A DNA stretch of 64,000 bases from Candidatus Poribacteria bacterium (GCA_028820635.1 JAPPIG010000109.1:149711-213710), one strand, 5' to 3'; numbered from the stretch's first letter, positions 29,512-39,054 are shown. A program made the numbers and translations. The notes: generated by a model not told the origin, from the sequence alone.

Positions 29512-30909
29512 CTACCGAGAGCCTTTTTTGATTGCCCACAATGTTTTCATAATAATTTTTATATCTAACGCGAGCGACCAGTTTTCAATATAGTATCGGT
29601 CATAGTTAACCCGATCTTCAAGAGATGTGTTGCCACGCAAACCGTTGACTTGTGCCCAGCCAGTCATACCTGATTTAACGCGCTGCCGTGCAAGATAGTG
29701 CGGTATTGACTCTTGGAATACATCAATCAATCCTGACATCTCTGGACGCGGTCCAACGAGACTCATATCACCCTTGAGTACATTAAAAAATTGGGGCAAT
29801 TCGTCCAGACTCCAACGTCTTAGAAATTTTCCGAGTGCAGTTTGCCGCGGATCATCGTTTTTGGCCCATACATGCCCGATTTTTTCTTCAGCATTGGCAC
29901 GCATAGAGCGGAATTTATAGATTTTGAACCGCTTTCCTGCTCTGCCAACGCGTTCTTGTCGGAAAATTGCTTTGCCGGGGGAAGTTAAGCGGATTGTTGC
30001 CGCGATAATTAACATAAGCGGACTTAGTACTATCAACGCAAATAGACTAAAAACGATGTCTATTAAACGTTTTATGATGCCACTTACCCCTTGCATTGGT
30101 GTTTCGCGTAGCTGCAGTACAGGTATACCGTCGAAAAACGTAACTGCTGTTCCACCACTAATAAATTCAGAGAGTTCTGGTAGCACATTGATTTGAACAG
30201 GAACACCTTCGCAAGCATGGAGAATCTTCAGGATAGTATCATTCGGTACCGTAGGAGATGCGATGAAGAGCATATCAAGGCGTTGTGCTTGCACGATTTC
30301 AAGTATCTCTTCACTATTGCCCAGATGCGGTACACGGTTTAATTCTGCGTTTGCATCAATTATACCGACTAATTCGTATCCGCTATTTGGTTTTTCATCT
30401 AAAGCGTTGATAATTTTTTTTTCGCGTTTGTCATACCCTACGAGTGCTACACGGCTAACACCGACTCCCTGTGCCTGAACTGCTTGACGAAATCGGTGAA
30501 GAACAAGTCGTCCGAGGAACAACCAAACGAGACTAAACCCTGTGGCAAGCAGCATTACCCACCGTGAATATGCATCGTGGTGGTAAACAAAAAAGAGTAC
30601 GGCTAAAGTAGCAATGAGTGCGACAACTGAAGCTTTACAAAGCGCCCAAAATGCTGAAAGCGTTGCATTGTTTTCTGGACGGTAGCGTTTGAAACCTTTT
30701 AATGTTAATAACCAGATTATTGCTGTTACAGGAATAAGCCTTAAGTAGTCATCAAAGGGTGGTGTGCCGCCTTTGTGTACTGCTAAAGCGTCAAGCCAAC
30801 CTGATTCAAATCGCAACCAATATGCAATGACGATCGCGGTGGCAATGAAACAGAGATCGCATAAAACTGTAAGTGCTATTAGCAGATGATCAAGCGTTTT
30901 TTTGCTCAT
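29512..30909 (-). CDS. Undecaprenyl-phosphate sugar phosphotransferase (WcaJ/PglC-type polyprenyl glycosylphosphotransferase)
   Basis: N-terminal TM helices; C-terminal RLIDIVFSLFALIVLSPLML…RQERVGRAGKRFKIYKFRSM…GKFLRRWSLDELPQFFNVLKGDMSLVGPRPE. Confidence 0.96.
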   Translation of the reverse strand: MSKKTLDHLLIALTVLCDLCFIATAIVIAYWLRFESGWLDALAVHKGGTPPFDDYLRLIPVTAIIWLLTLKGFKRYRPENNATLSAFWALCKASVVALIATLAVLFFVYHHDAYSRWVMLLATGFSLVWLFLGRLVLHRFRQAVQAQGVGVSRVALVGYDKREKKIINALDEKPNSGYELVGIIDANAELNRVPHLGNSEEILEIVQAQRLDMLFIASPTVPNDTILKILHACEGVPVQINVLPELSEFISGGTAVTFFDGIPVLQLRETPMQGVSGIIKRLIDIVFSLFALIVLSPLMLIIAATIRLTSPGKAIFRQERVGRAGKRFKIYKFRSMRANAEEKIGHVWAKNDDPRQTALGKFLRRWSLDELPQFFNVLKGDMSLVGPRPEMSGLIDVFQESIPHYLARQRVKSGMTGWAQVNGLRGNTSLEDRVNYDRYYIENWSLALDIKIIMKTLWAIKKGSR

Positions 30910-31129
30910 GAGTGGTGTTTGAAGGTCCCCGCAATTTGTCTGTTAAACCTGCCTCTTACATGTCATGGAAGGCTTCATTATTATACCGTGTTCTGTTTTA
31001 GAAATCAACTGAAGTCTTGATCAAATGGAAGGCTTTTTTCTATAAGAAACCTCGCTTAAATAGGAACTTTGCTGAAAAATTACTGACGATGTGTTATGCT
31101 ATTTCTATATTTAATCAGGAGATATACAC

Positions 31130-32218
31130 ATGGCGAATAAAATAAAGGTGGGGATTGTGGGGGCACATCGAGGCAGTTCTTATTTTCAACCTTTTAACAC
31201 AATATCAGAAACCGATGTCACGGCAGTATGCGACATCAATGAGGCTACACTTCAAAGCATTGGCGAAAGGTTTAACGTTCCACATCAATTTACAGATTAT
31301 TCAGAGATGTTAGACGCAGTAGACCTTGTTGTGCTTGCGACACCTGAGAATTTGCACGTTCCGCAGTCAATTGAAGCGTTAGAAGCGGGAAAACATGTTA
31401 TCAGTGAAGTAACGGCTGCTGTCAAGTTAGAGGAATGTTATGACCTTGTTCGTGCAGTTCGTAAGTCGTCTGCTAAGTATACGATGGCTGAAAATACTTG
31501 CTACTCTAAGCACAATGTGTTAATCCGTAGTATTGTAGAGGCAGGCATGTTTGGTGATGTGTATTTCGGGGAGGGAGAATATGTCCATAACATCAAATCA
31601 CTTCATCACGATGCGGATGGTAACCCGACGTGGCGTTACTATTGGCAGGTAGGGATCAATCGGTGTAATTATGCGACACATAGCCTCGGTCCCGTACTGC
31701 AGTGGTTTGGGGAACGTGTCGTGAGTGTTTGTTGTCTCGGCACAGGGGTTAATACCGATCCGGAGCATGCGATGGAAGATACTGTGATGATGCTATGCAA
31801 AACTGAGGGCGATGGGTTAATCAAGATTCGGATAGACATGCTCTCGAATCGTCCAGCGAATTCATATTTTAGTTTGCAAGGAACAAAAGGGTGTTATGAG
31901 AGTTCACGCGGACTGGGTGCTGCACCGAAACTCTGGTTGAGTGAGTTTGGCATAAGCGAGCAGTGGAGACCGCTCTCTCAATTTGAAGACTTGCTGCCTG
32001 AACGGTGGAAAAACCCACCTGCTGAGGCACAGAATGTTGGTGATCTCGGTGAGTATTTTAAGGTGCGCGATTTTGTTGATAGTATCCTCAAGGATACTAC
32101 GCCACCGTTAGATGTCTATGCAGCGATGGATTTTACGGTGCCGGGGTTGGTTTCAGAGCAATCTATTGCAAACGGGGGCGCACCGGTGGAAGTTCCAGAC
32201 TTTCGGGAGATTGAATAA
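31130..32218 (+). CDS. Gfo/Idh/MocA family oxidoreductase
   Basis: KVGIVGAHRGSSYFQPF, EALEAGKHVISEVTAAV. Confidence 0.92.
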   Translation: MANKIKVGIVGAHRGSSYFQPFNTISETDVTAVCDINEATLQSIGERFNVPHQFTDYSEMLDAVDLVVLATPENLHVPQSIEALEAGKHVISEVTAAVKLEECYDLVRAVRKSSAKYTMAENTCYSKHNVLIRSIVEAGMFGDVYFGEGEYVHNIKSLHHDADGNPTWRYYWQVGINRCNYATHSLGPVLQWFGERVVSVCCLGTGVNTDPEHAMEDTVMMLCKTEGDGLIKIRIDMLSNRPANSYFSLQGTKGCYESSRGLGAAPKLWLSEFGISEQWRPLSQFEDLLPERWKNPPAEAQNVGDLGEYFKVRDFVDSILKDTTPPLDVYAAMDFTVPGLVSEQSIANGGAPVEVPDFREIE

Positions 32219-32235
32219 TCTGATTGAGTTACAGC

Positions 32236-32427
32236 TTAATCGGAAACGACCTTTGCCTCTTCCTCTACAGGTTTAAAGACAAGACCACAGCTGCTACAGC
32301 GGTATCCACTTTCGGGTTTAGACTCAATAACAGGGAATAGCATACCACAACAGGTTGGACAAGGTTCATCAATTTCCATTTCTGCCTGCTCCATATCACC
32401 AGAGCGGTTTTCAAATTCAACGATCAC
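32236..32427 (-). CDS. Small zinc-ribbon protein
   Basis: CPTCC…YRCSSCGLVF two CxxC knuckles. Confidence 0.6.
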   Translation of the reverse strand: MIVEFENRSGDMEQAEMEIDEPCPTCCGMLFPVIESKPESGYRCSSCGLVFKPVEEEAKVVSD

Positions 32428-33014
32428 GGATGTCCTCCTCTTGATTCAGTAATTGTAACGCGCATATAGATGTCACGCAAGGATATCTTGCATCCGATTG
32501 AGGTAAGCGTCAGCACATCTTCAGGTGCACGCAATTCGGTGTGTTCCCACTGTCGATCTTGCCGGCAATAATGTTCAACACAGAACTTGTGTTGTGAAAC
32601 AAGGATGTAGTCTTGCAACGACGTCAGTTGCTTATAGTGCGAAAATTTCTCCTCTCGGTCATAGGCTGCAGTGGAAGGTGAAAGCACCTCTACGATAACA
32701 ATCGGGTTCAGAAGTGTGTCAAAAACATCATCCTCAAAACGAGGTTCATCGCAGGCAACAACGACATCTGGATAGAAGTAGGCTATTGGACTCGGCTGCA
32801 CACGCATATCACTGGAATGGACTTCACAATCTGACCCCGTTAATTGGTTGTAAAGTCTATTGAATATGTTTCCTGTGATAAGACTATGTGCGCGACTTGC
32901 CCCAGACATTGCAAATATCTGTCCCTTGAGATATTCGCTTTTGTGCAGTGCTTTTCGTTCTTGGGTGATGTACTCCTCAGGGGTAAAGAGGGTTTGTGCA
33001 GGAAGAGATGCCAT
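32424..33014 (-). CDS. Uma2-family (DUF820) putative nuclease
   Basis: TPEEYITQERKAL…YLKGQIFAMSGAS..H..I..N…YPDVVVAC…NPIVIVEVLSPSTAAYDREEKFSHYKQL. Confidence 0.93.
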   Translation of the reverse strand: MASLPAQTLFTPEEYITQERKALHKSEYLKGQIFAMSGASRAHSLITGNIFNRLYNQLTGSDCEVHSSDMRVQPSPIAYFYPDVVVACDEPRFEDDVFDTLLNPIVIVEVLSPSTAAYDREEKFSHYKQLTSLQDYILVSQHKFCVEHYCRQDRQWEHTELRAPEDVLTLTSIGCKISLRDIYMRVTITESRGGHP

Positions 33015-33121
33015 GCGTATTTCCTTAATAGCAGTAATGTTAACGATATGATACTATATTCTTAGGCAAAAATCAATCCTTTTTATCCGTTTTAAAAATG
33101 CTGAATTCATTGGGAAAGACG

Positions 33122-33460
33122 TTAACTATAGCGCTTCAGGGTCGGATCAATTTGGACTGCCCACTGGTCAATCCCACCAGCAAGGTTTTTTGTATCGGTA
33201 AATCCGTTTTGATGTAGATAGGCAGTAGCGTAGAGACTTCGCTGTCCATGATGACAGTAGACAATAATTTCTTGGTCTGATGGGAGACTGTCTATATGAT
33301 GCGGCAATGTGTTGAGTGGGACTAACCGCGCACCTTCAATATGCACGATGTCGTATTCACTCTGTTCACGCACGTCTAATAAAAACACAGACTCATTTTC
33401 GTCTAATTTCTGTTTCAGTTCTTGTGGTGAGATTTCGGGGAGTGAGGGTTTTGTCTGCAT
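33122..33460 (-). CDS. Rhodanese-like domain protein
   Basis: LLDVREQSEYDIVHIEGARLVPL, VYCHHGQRS active-site Cys. Confidence 0.93.
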   Translation of the reverse strand: MQTKPSLPEISPQELKQKLDENESVFLLDVREQSEYDIVHIEGARLVPLNTLPHHIDSLPSDQEIIVYCHHGQRSLYATAYLHQNGFTDTKNLAGGIDQWAVQIDPTLKRYS

Positions 33461-33846
33461 TATTCAGTTTCTTCCTGGTTTTGAATAGGTGGCAACGGCA
33501 TACATTCCGGACACGGACAGGTTTCGCGTAGAATTTCAAACGGATAGATGCCGGTATTGTGCCCATCATCCCAACTGAATTGGAGTGCATAACGACCAAC
33601 TAACTGGATATCAAGCGGTTGAATATCGTCTGAAACCTCTATTAGCGTTATGTCACCATCGCCTTGTGGTGAAAAGAGGGAATGGATATCCTTACCTTCG
33701 TGTCTGATGATCGCACATTCGGCACACGGACACATCTGCCTGAGATAACGATACGGATACCAACTCACATGTGCATCCTTCCATTCAATCTGAAAGGCGT
33801 TGTCATGTTTTTTAAGAGTTTTCGGACTTTTACTAACTGTATTCAT
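33460..33846 (-). CDS. DUF971 (gamma-butyrobetaine hydroxylase-like N-terminal) protein
   Basis: WKDAHVSWYPYRYLRQMCPCAECA…GRYALQFSWDDGHNTGIYPFEILRETCPC. Confidence 0.88.
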   Translation of the reverse strand: MNTVSKSPKTLKKHDNAFQIEWKDAHVSWYPYRYLRQMCPCAECAIIRHEGKDIHSLFSPQGDGDITLIEVSDDIQPLDIQLVGRYALQFSWDDGHNTGIYPFEILRETCPCPECMPLPPIQNQEETE

Positions 33847-33855
33847 TGTGAAGAC

Positions 33856-34212
33856 CTACAGTATTTTTAAGAGAACTCCGATTCTTTCTAAAACGGCATC
33901 TACTGTCTCTGTCGGTAAAGAACAAATAAATTCTGCGTTTCTCGCCCGCCAATCCATAGTCCTAATCTGGTCTGCAAGAATAACCCCATCAACTTCTAAC
34001 CCTTCAGGAATGGCAATTGCAAACGGATTTCTCCGTTCTCTTACACTGCTCCGAGTAATCGGACAAAGAACCATTAAACTGGTTTTATCGTTAAAATCTT
34101 TAGTAGTTAGCACAATTGCAGGTCGACGACCAGCTTGTTCATGTCCAGTTTGAGGATTGAAGTCAATCCATACCACATCTCCGCGCAGTGGAACGTTTGT
34201 TAACCCTACCAT
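33856..34212 (-). CDS. mazF: MazF/PemK-family mRNA interferase toxin
   Basis: RGDVVWIDFNPQTGHEQAGRRPAIVLTTKDFN…CPITRS…VILADQIRTMDW. Confidence 0.92.
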   Translation of the reverse strand: MVGLTNVPLRGDVVWIDFNPQTGHEQAGRRPAIVLTTKDFNDKTSLMVLCPITRSSVRERRNPFAIAIPEGLEVDGVILADQIRTMDWRARNAEFICSLPTETVDAVLERIGVLLKIL

Positions 34213-34589
34213 ACTTCATTGCCCACCGGCGGCCCGGTGTCTATTTCATCATGTGAACTATCTTTTACCTGGTCCAATAGGTCTTTCAGTGTATAATCAG
34301 GGCGTTTTATAGAACCACTCCCTTTTTCTGTCCGCGGGGGACCGAATGAAGCATCTTTTGCCTTCTTGCGGTTTGCACCATCCTCTGGTATTTGTGCCAA
34401 CAAGTCTTCTAACGTATAGTTGGGGCGTTTTATAGAATCACTTCCTTTTTCGTTACGAGGTGGGCCAAACGCATCCGCTTCTTTTTTTGTTGGAAGTTGA
34501 TCAGTCTGTTCTCGGTTAATGGACTGTAGATAACAGAGATATGCTATAACGATCAAGCATTCAGTGAAAGTAAACGTTTTTTCTGACAT
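34206..34589 (-). CDS. Atypical MazE-like antitoxin with duplicated C-terminal-like segment
   Basis: C-terminus YTLKDLLDQVKDSSHDEIDTGPPVGNEVW resembles the MazE tail; two repeats FGPPR.EKGS.SIKRP.YTL.DLL.Q; 7-nt overlap with mazF; SD AAGGAGAAG. Confidence 0.75.
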   Translation of the reverse strand: MSEKTFTFTECLIVIAYLCYLQSINREQTDQLPTKKEADAFGPPRNEKGSDSIKRPNYTLEDLLAQIPEDGANRKKAKDASFGPPRTEKGSGSIKRPDYTLKDLLDQVKDSSHDEIDTGPPVGNEVW

Positions 34590-34633
34590 GATTCTTCTCC
34601 TTATACGTGTATGCTTGCAAATGACAGGAACTA

Positions 34634-34857
34634 TTAATAGGGAAAGTGTTGCACGACTATCCCACTCTGGATATTTTCTGGCAATGAACGTCCTAATTCT
34701 TGATAGAGTTCCATCACTGCTTTAAAAGCGTCTTTGACGTTTTCTAACGACTCGTCTAACGAATCACCCTCGGCAACCAACTCAGGCAACAGTGGAGAAG
34801 TTACTGTATAGCCTCCCTCAGGTTGTGTGTCAGAACAAGGGGGATTTTGTATTCCAT
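34634..34857 (-). pseudogene. HicB-like antitoxin remnant with a frameshift
   Basis: MEYKIPLVLTHN then -/+1 frame QPEGGYTVTSPLLPELVAEGDSLDESLENVKDAFKAVMELYQELGRSLPENIQSGIVVQHFPY*; 224 nt, not a multiple of 3. Confidence 0.7.
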
Positions 34858-34875
34858 CAGGACCTCATAAATTTG

Positions 34876-35175
34876 TTAAAAGATACCGAGTTCATCCTTT
34901 GCGTCTTCGCTCATCATTTCGGGGGTCCAACGCGGATTCCAGACAACATTGACATTAACTTCTTCAACACCATCCATCTGTTGCGTAACGTGCTGTGTGC
35001 CGTTGACAATTTGTCCGCCTGCGGGACATCCAGGACTTGTTAGGGTCATCGTAATATCAACAGTTGTGTCATCAATGTCAACGCCGTAGATAAGTCCCAT
35101 ATCCACGATGTTAATACCGATTTCGGGGTCAATAATTTCTTTGATAGATTCTAATACAGATTCTTCTGTTACCAT
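34876..35175 (-). CDS. MIP18/DUF59 family Fe-S assembly protein (SufT-like)
   Basis: SIKEIIDPEIGINIVDMGLIYGVDID, TLTSPGCPAG. Confidence 0.9.
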   Translation of the reverse strand: MVTEESVLESIKEIIDPEIGINIVDMGLIYGVDIDDTTVDITMTLTSPGCPAGGQIVNGTQHVTQQMDGVEEVNVNVVWNPRWTPEMMSEDAKDELGIF

Positions 35176-35225
35176 TTCTTTTCCTCCTATAGTGGCTATG
35201 GTAATCCACTCTGATGAGGTAGTGG

Positions 35226-35537
35226 TTAATCGATGCTAACTAATATTTCGTCGTCCTCAATTTTGACGGGAAAGCATTCTATATCTTCAACGGCGGGCAT
35301 GCAAAGGGCTTTTCCAGTTTTGACACAAAATCGTGCGCCGTGCCGTGGGCATTCTATCTCATCACCGTCTAAAAAGCCTTCACCTAAAGGACCGCCATCA
35401 TGTGTGCAGACATCCTCCATCGCGTAAAACTCGCCTTCCACGTTAAAGAGTAGCACGGGGACGAAATCTACTTCAACCAATTTTTTCGTGCCGGATGGCA
35501 CTTCACCAACTTTCGCTACTTTATAGAATTCTGCCAT
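35226..35537 (-). CDS. Rieske-type [2Fe-2S] ferredoxin
   Basis: CTHDGGPLGEG…CPRHGARF. Confidence 0.93.
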   Translation of the reverse strand: MAEFYKVAKVGEVPSGTKKLVEVDFVPVLLFNVEGEFYAMEDVCTHDGGPLGEGFLDGDEIECPRHGARFCVKTGKALCMPAVEDIECFPVKIEDDEILVSID

Positions 35538-35548
35538 CTGTTCCTTTC

Positions 35549-35938
35549 TTATTCATCTTCCTCACCGGGCCAGCCTTTAATGCCGTAAGCACCCGCTTTG
35601 AGAACTTTGAGTGCCAATAAAGCACATTTTACACGGACGGGTCCCAACGGAATGCCAACCATATCCAAAATGTCGTCTCTGGAGAGTTTTTTTACTTCTG
35701 TGAGTGATTTACCTACAATCTCTTCGGTCAGCATAGAAGCGGCGGCTAAACTAATGGTACAGCCGTGACCAGAAAAACGCACCTCTTTGATAATGTCATC
35801 CTCAACAATTAAGTCAATCCGAATCTTGTCACCACATAGTGGATTATCCTCTTCGTGTGAGATATCTGGGTTTGGGAGTGTTCCGTAGTTGCTTGGGTTT
35901 TCGTAGTGATCCAACAGTTCTTCCTGATATATGTTCAT
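35549..35938 (-). CDS. sufU: SUF system scaffold SufU (NifU-like)
   Basis: YQEELLDHYENPSNYG, NPLCGDKI, GHGCTISLAAASML, C near C-terminus (VKCALLAL). Confidence 0.93.
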   Translation of the reverse strand: MNIYQEELLDHYENPSNYGTLPNPDISHEEDNPLCGDKIRIDLIVEDDIIKEVRFSGHGCTISLAAASMLTEEIVGKSLTEVKKLSRDDILDMVGIPLGPVRVKCALLALKVLKAGAYGIKGWPGEEDE

Positions 35939-37194
35939 TTATTTCTCCGGGTCATGAGAGTCTGTGCTTTTTGCAGTCCTTCGTATAAACGATCTACATC
36001 CTCAAGTGTGTTGTATAAGTAAAAACTGGCACGTGCAGTGGCGATAACATCTAACTTTTTCATCAGTGGTTGCGCGCAGTGATGCCCTGCACGGATAGCA
36101 ACGTTATGCGTATCCAAAATGCCAGCAATATCATGCGGATGGATGCCCTCCATATCAAAGGAGATAACGCCTGCTTTCTGATGCGGTGCTGGACCATATA
36201 TAGTAATGCCTTCAATCTCTTGTAGACGTTCATGTGCATATTTCAGGAGTTCCTGTTCATGCACATGAATTGATGCTAATCCCGCTTGCGTGAGGTAATC
36301 TACGGCAGCACCAAGTCCGATTGCCTCAGCGATGCTTGGCGTGCCTGCCTCAAATTTCGCGGGCACATCTGCGTAGGTTGATATATCGCGTTCAACAGAG
36401 CGAATCATTGAACCGCCGCCGAGAAAGGGTGGCATATCGTCAAGCAGTTCCGATTTGCCGTATAGCACACCGACACCAGTCGGACCGCACATCTTATGCC
36501 CAGAAAATGCAAGAAAATCGCAGTCCAACTGCTGCACGTCAACGTGAAAATGTGGCACGGATTGTGCTGCATCTACGATGACCTTTGCACCTGCAGTATG
36601 TGCAGCGTCTATAATAGACTGAATCGGGGTAATTGTGCCGAGAACATTAGAGACGTGCGTTATCGCTACCAGTTTGGTTTTGGGGGACAACACATCGCGG
36701 AGTTGTGTGAAGTCAAGCAAACCTTCATCGGTTATCTCAAGAAATCTAAGTGTCGCGCCAGTGCGTTGTGCAAGCAGCTGCCACGGAACAAGGTTGCTAT
36801 GGTGTTCAAGGTCGGTGAGTACAATCTCATCGCCTTGCTGGATATTTAGACTTCCCCAACTGTATGCAACAAGGTTGATGGACTCCGTTGTATTCCGTGT
36901 GAAGACAACTTGACTTGTACGCGGTGCGTTAATGAGTTGTGCGACTTTCTGCCGTGCTTTTTCATATTGGTCTGTCGCCTCTTCTGAAATACGATAAACG
37001 CCGCGATGGATATTGGAACGATAGGTATCATAATATGCGTCCATTGCCTCAACGACAGGGCGTGGTGTTTGTGTTGACGCAGCACTGTCAAGGAATGCTA
37101 ACGGCGGCGTGTCCGCGAAGATTGGGAAATCTCCACGAATGGCTTGGACATCAAGTGGACGAAAGTCGGAGGTGTGTTTTGTTTTTTGTGTCAT
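35935..37194 (-). CDS. sufS: Cysteine desulfurase SufS
   Basis: FLDSAASTQTP, ITHVSNVLGTI, DFLAFSGHKMCGPTGVGVLYGK, IRAGHHCAQPLM. Confidence 0.96.
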   Translation of the reverse strand: MTQKTKHTSDFRPLDVQAIRGDFPIFADTPPLAFLDSAASTQTPRPVVEAMDAYYDTYRSNIHRGVYRISEEATDQYEKARQKVAQLINAPRTSQVVFTRNTTESINLVAYSWGSLNIQQGDEIVLTDLEHHSNLVPWQLLAQRTGATLRFLEITDEGLLDFTQLRDVLSPKTKLVAITHVSNVLGTITPIQSIIDAAHTAGAKVIVDAAQSVPHFHVDVQQLDCDFLAFSGHKMCGPTGVGVLYGKSELLDDMPPFLGGGSMIRSVERDISTYADVPAKFEAGTPSIAEAIGLGAAVDYLTQAGLASIHVHEQELLKYAHERLQEIEGITIYGPAPHQKAGVISFDMEGIHPHDIAGILDTHNVAIRAGHHCAQPLMKKLDVIATARASFYLYNTLEDVDRLYEGLQKAQTLMTRRNK

Positions 37195-37211
37195 ATTATA
37201 TCCAAATAGAT

Positions 37212-38006
37212 TTAATTATCGTTTTGACGGTTTGCAAGTTGTGCACGGAGTCGTTCTAATTCTGCTTCTAATTCTTGTCGTCTCTGCACTTCTTCTTCTA
37301 CACGTGCTTCTGCTACCTTACGAAGTTGCTGTTCTTCTATTCGGATGTGTTCTTCTTCCATAGAAGTTGCTATCGGTGTGCCATCAGGTAGAGACGGACG
37401 TAAAAGTCTAACATGGTTTCGATGTTTCTCCCATCGAAACCAAAGATTTAACGCTTCGCTGAACAAACCACCTTCCGCATCTGGTAACATCTCAACAATT
37501 TCACCTGATGGAGTCCGTTTCCACCCACGAAACTCTGGCGGCTTCTCCATTTCCGGTTGATGAATAAAGTATTCTTGAACACCTATATCATTTAGATACA
37601 GTTCAACTTTTTCATGTCGATCCTGATTCGCAGTCGAATCTGAAAGAAACTCAAATATTGCTACAGGAACAGCGCCTTCTGACCACGTATAAAAACTGCG
37701 ACGCCCAATGTCTTGACTAACTCCAAACACAACGTAAATATCAGGAGCAACCGACTTAGTTATGTCACCTTCAACGTAATAGATGAAACTATCGACACCG
37801 ATAAATATCTCTTCATTGATAGCAAAATATCTCGAAAGTTGGTCATAAAAAATATTAATTTGCACACCGTGAAATATAGTTGCTGCCATCGGTTCATCGT
37901 CCTCACACGGATAGCCTTCAATATAGACAGTTGGTTTGCCACTCGCTTTTGGAAAGACGGGCATATATTTTCGCTGTTTGATTTCAAAGTCTTTTATGGT
38001 ATCCAT
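37212..38006 (-). CDS. Uma2-family (DUF820) putative nuclease with C-terminal coiled coil
   Basis: VAPDIYVVFG…VPVAIFEFLSDSTANQDRHEKVELYLNDIGVQEYFI; charged helical tail. Confidence 0.85.
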   Translation of the reverse strand: MDTIKDFEIKQRKYMPVFPKASGKPTVYIEGYPCEDDEPMAATIFHGVQINIFYDQLSRYFAINEEIFIGVDSFIYYVEGDITKSVAPDIYVVFGVSQDIGRRSFYTWSEGAVPVAIFEFLSDSTANQDRHEKVELYLNDIGVQEYFIHQPEMEKPPEFRGWKRTPSGEIVEMLPDAEGGLFSEALNLWFRWEKHRNHVRLLRPSLPDGTPIATSMEEEHIRIEEQQLRKVAEARVEEEVQRRQELEAELERLRAQLANRQNDN

Positions 38007-38076
38007 GATTTTCTCCGTTGCGCATTATACCAACTTAAACCAGATATGATTGTTCTACTATCTAACGTTTAGCATT

Positions 38077-38385
38077 CTATTGTGCGGCATGTTCCTGAAG
38101 AATCTCAACAATTTTAGAGGCAATTGGTCTTAGTTTTTCTTCTAACACATTGTCATCAATAGAGAGGAATATGCCTTTGTCAACATCCAACGGAAAAGCT
38201 TTATCTTGTTTTACACCATTCAGGGCATAACGGACACGCACAAATGGGCTATATCTACGACCTTCCCGATAAGGTTCTTCCACACTTAAAAACTCAATTG
38301 AGTCAGTACCGGGGATGCGCCCTTCCAAGTCTATGGTCTTGAATGTGAGTTCAAGTTTGTTGACATTATCAACTATATGTTTCAT
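38077..38385 (-). CDS. Hypothetical protein (102 aa)
   Basis: Intact ORF 15 nt downstream of the ART-like gene. Confidence 0.6.
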   Translation of the reverse strand: MKHIVDNVNKLELTFKTIDLEGRIPGTDSIEFLSVEEPYREGRRYSPFVRVRYALNGVKQDKAFPLDVDKGIFLSIDDNVLEEKLRPIASKIVEILQEHAAQ

Positions 38386-38400
38386 GAAAGTGCTCCTTAT

Positions 38401-39000
38401 TTATTGTGAGGGATGCATATCAACATAAACATCAAAACAGTTCACGACACAAGTTGCGGGAATTGTTCCATAAGCAAGAATTTCGGCATCTCGTAAGGCT
38501 CTGACTAATGTTTCCAATTCAAGTGTCAAATTAGGTGGACGAGGCGTGCCTTCGCTCAACGGAGGCTGTGGCGAATGTCGCACTAAAAAATGCCCCATAT
38601 TTCTTGGATTTACAACGCCTAACAGAAATTCTTGGGATCCGTCGTGCTGGTAAGCGGGCCCAATAGTAGGTGGAGGTGGTAATGTCTGGGCAACCTCCTT
38701 AACCGGATCTAACACTTTGAGTCCAGAAGGTAACGGATCCTGAAACTCTATTTCATACACATAGGCAGGTTTGCTCGGTGTTGGAATCTCTGGACTACTT
38801 AATAGTGCATAGTCTCGAGCTACCGCGTATGAGAGTGTTAGCGAAATAAAAGGACTGTTGTTAGTTCCTCTTGAAATATGCTGCATTAGACGAGCAGTTG
38901 TGGGGGACACTTCCGGTGCTCTTGCTGTAAAACCACTATCTGTCGGATTGTGGAGATGCCAGTAAGTATCAATACCCGCTCCTCTATAAAATATCGACAT
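38401..39000 (-). CDS. Hypothetical protein, possible ADP-ribosyltransferase-like fold
   Basis: FYRGAG…NNSPFISLTLSYAVARDYA…YVYEIEF…DGSQEFLLGVV spaced like R / S-x-T / E elements of ART domains; fold not demonstrated. Confidence 0.5.
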   Translation of the reverse strand: MSIFYRGAGIDTYWHLHNPTDSGFTARAPEVSPTTARLMQHISRGTNNSPFISLTLSYAVARDYALLSSPEIPTPSKPAYVYEIEFQDPLPSGLKVLDPVKEVAQTLPPPPTIGPAYQHDGSQEFLLGVVNPRNMGHFLVRHSPQPPLSEGTPRPPNLTLELETLVRALRDAEILAYGTIPATCVVNCFDVYVDMHPSQ

Positions 39001-39032
39001 AAACCGTCTTTAAGCATATTTACATTAGTAAT

Positions 39033-39054
39033 GGCGAGGCATGAACGCCTCGCC
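39033..39054. repeat. Intergenic hairpin in the suf operon between glutaredoxin and ART-like genes
   Basis: GGCGAGGC-atgaac-GCCTCGCC perfect 8-bp stem. Confidence 0.6.
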
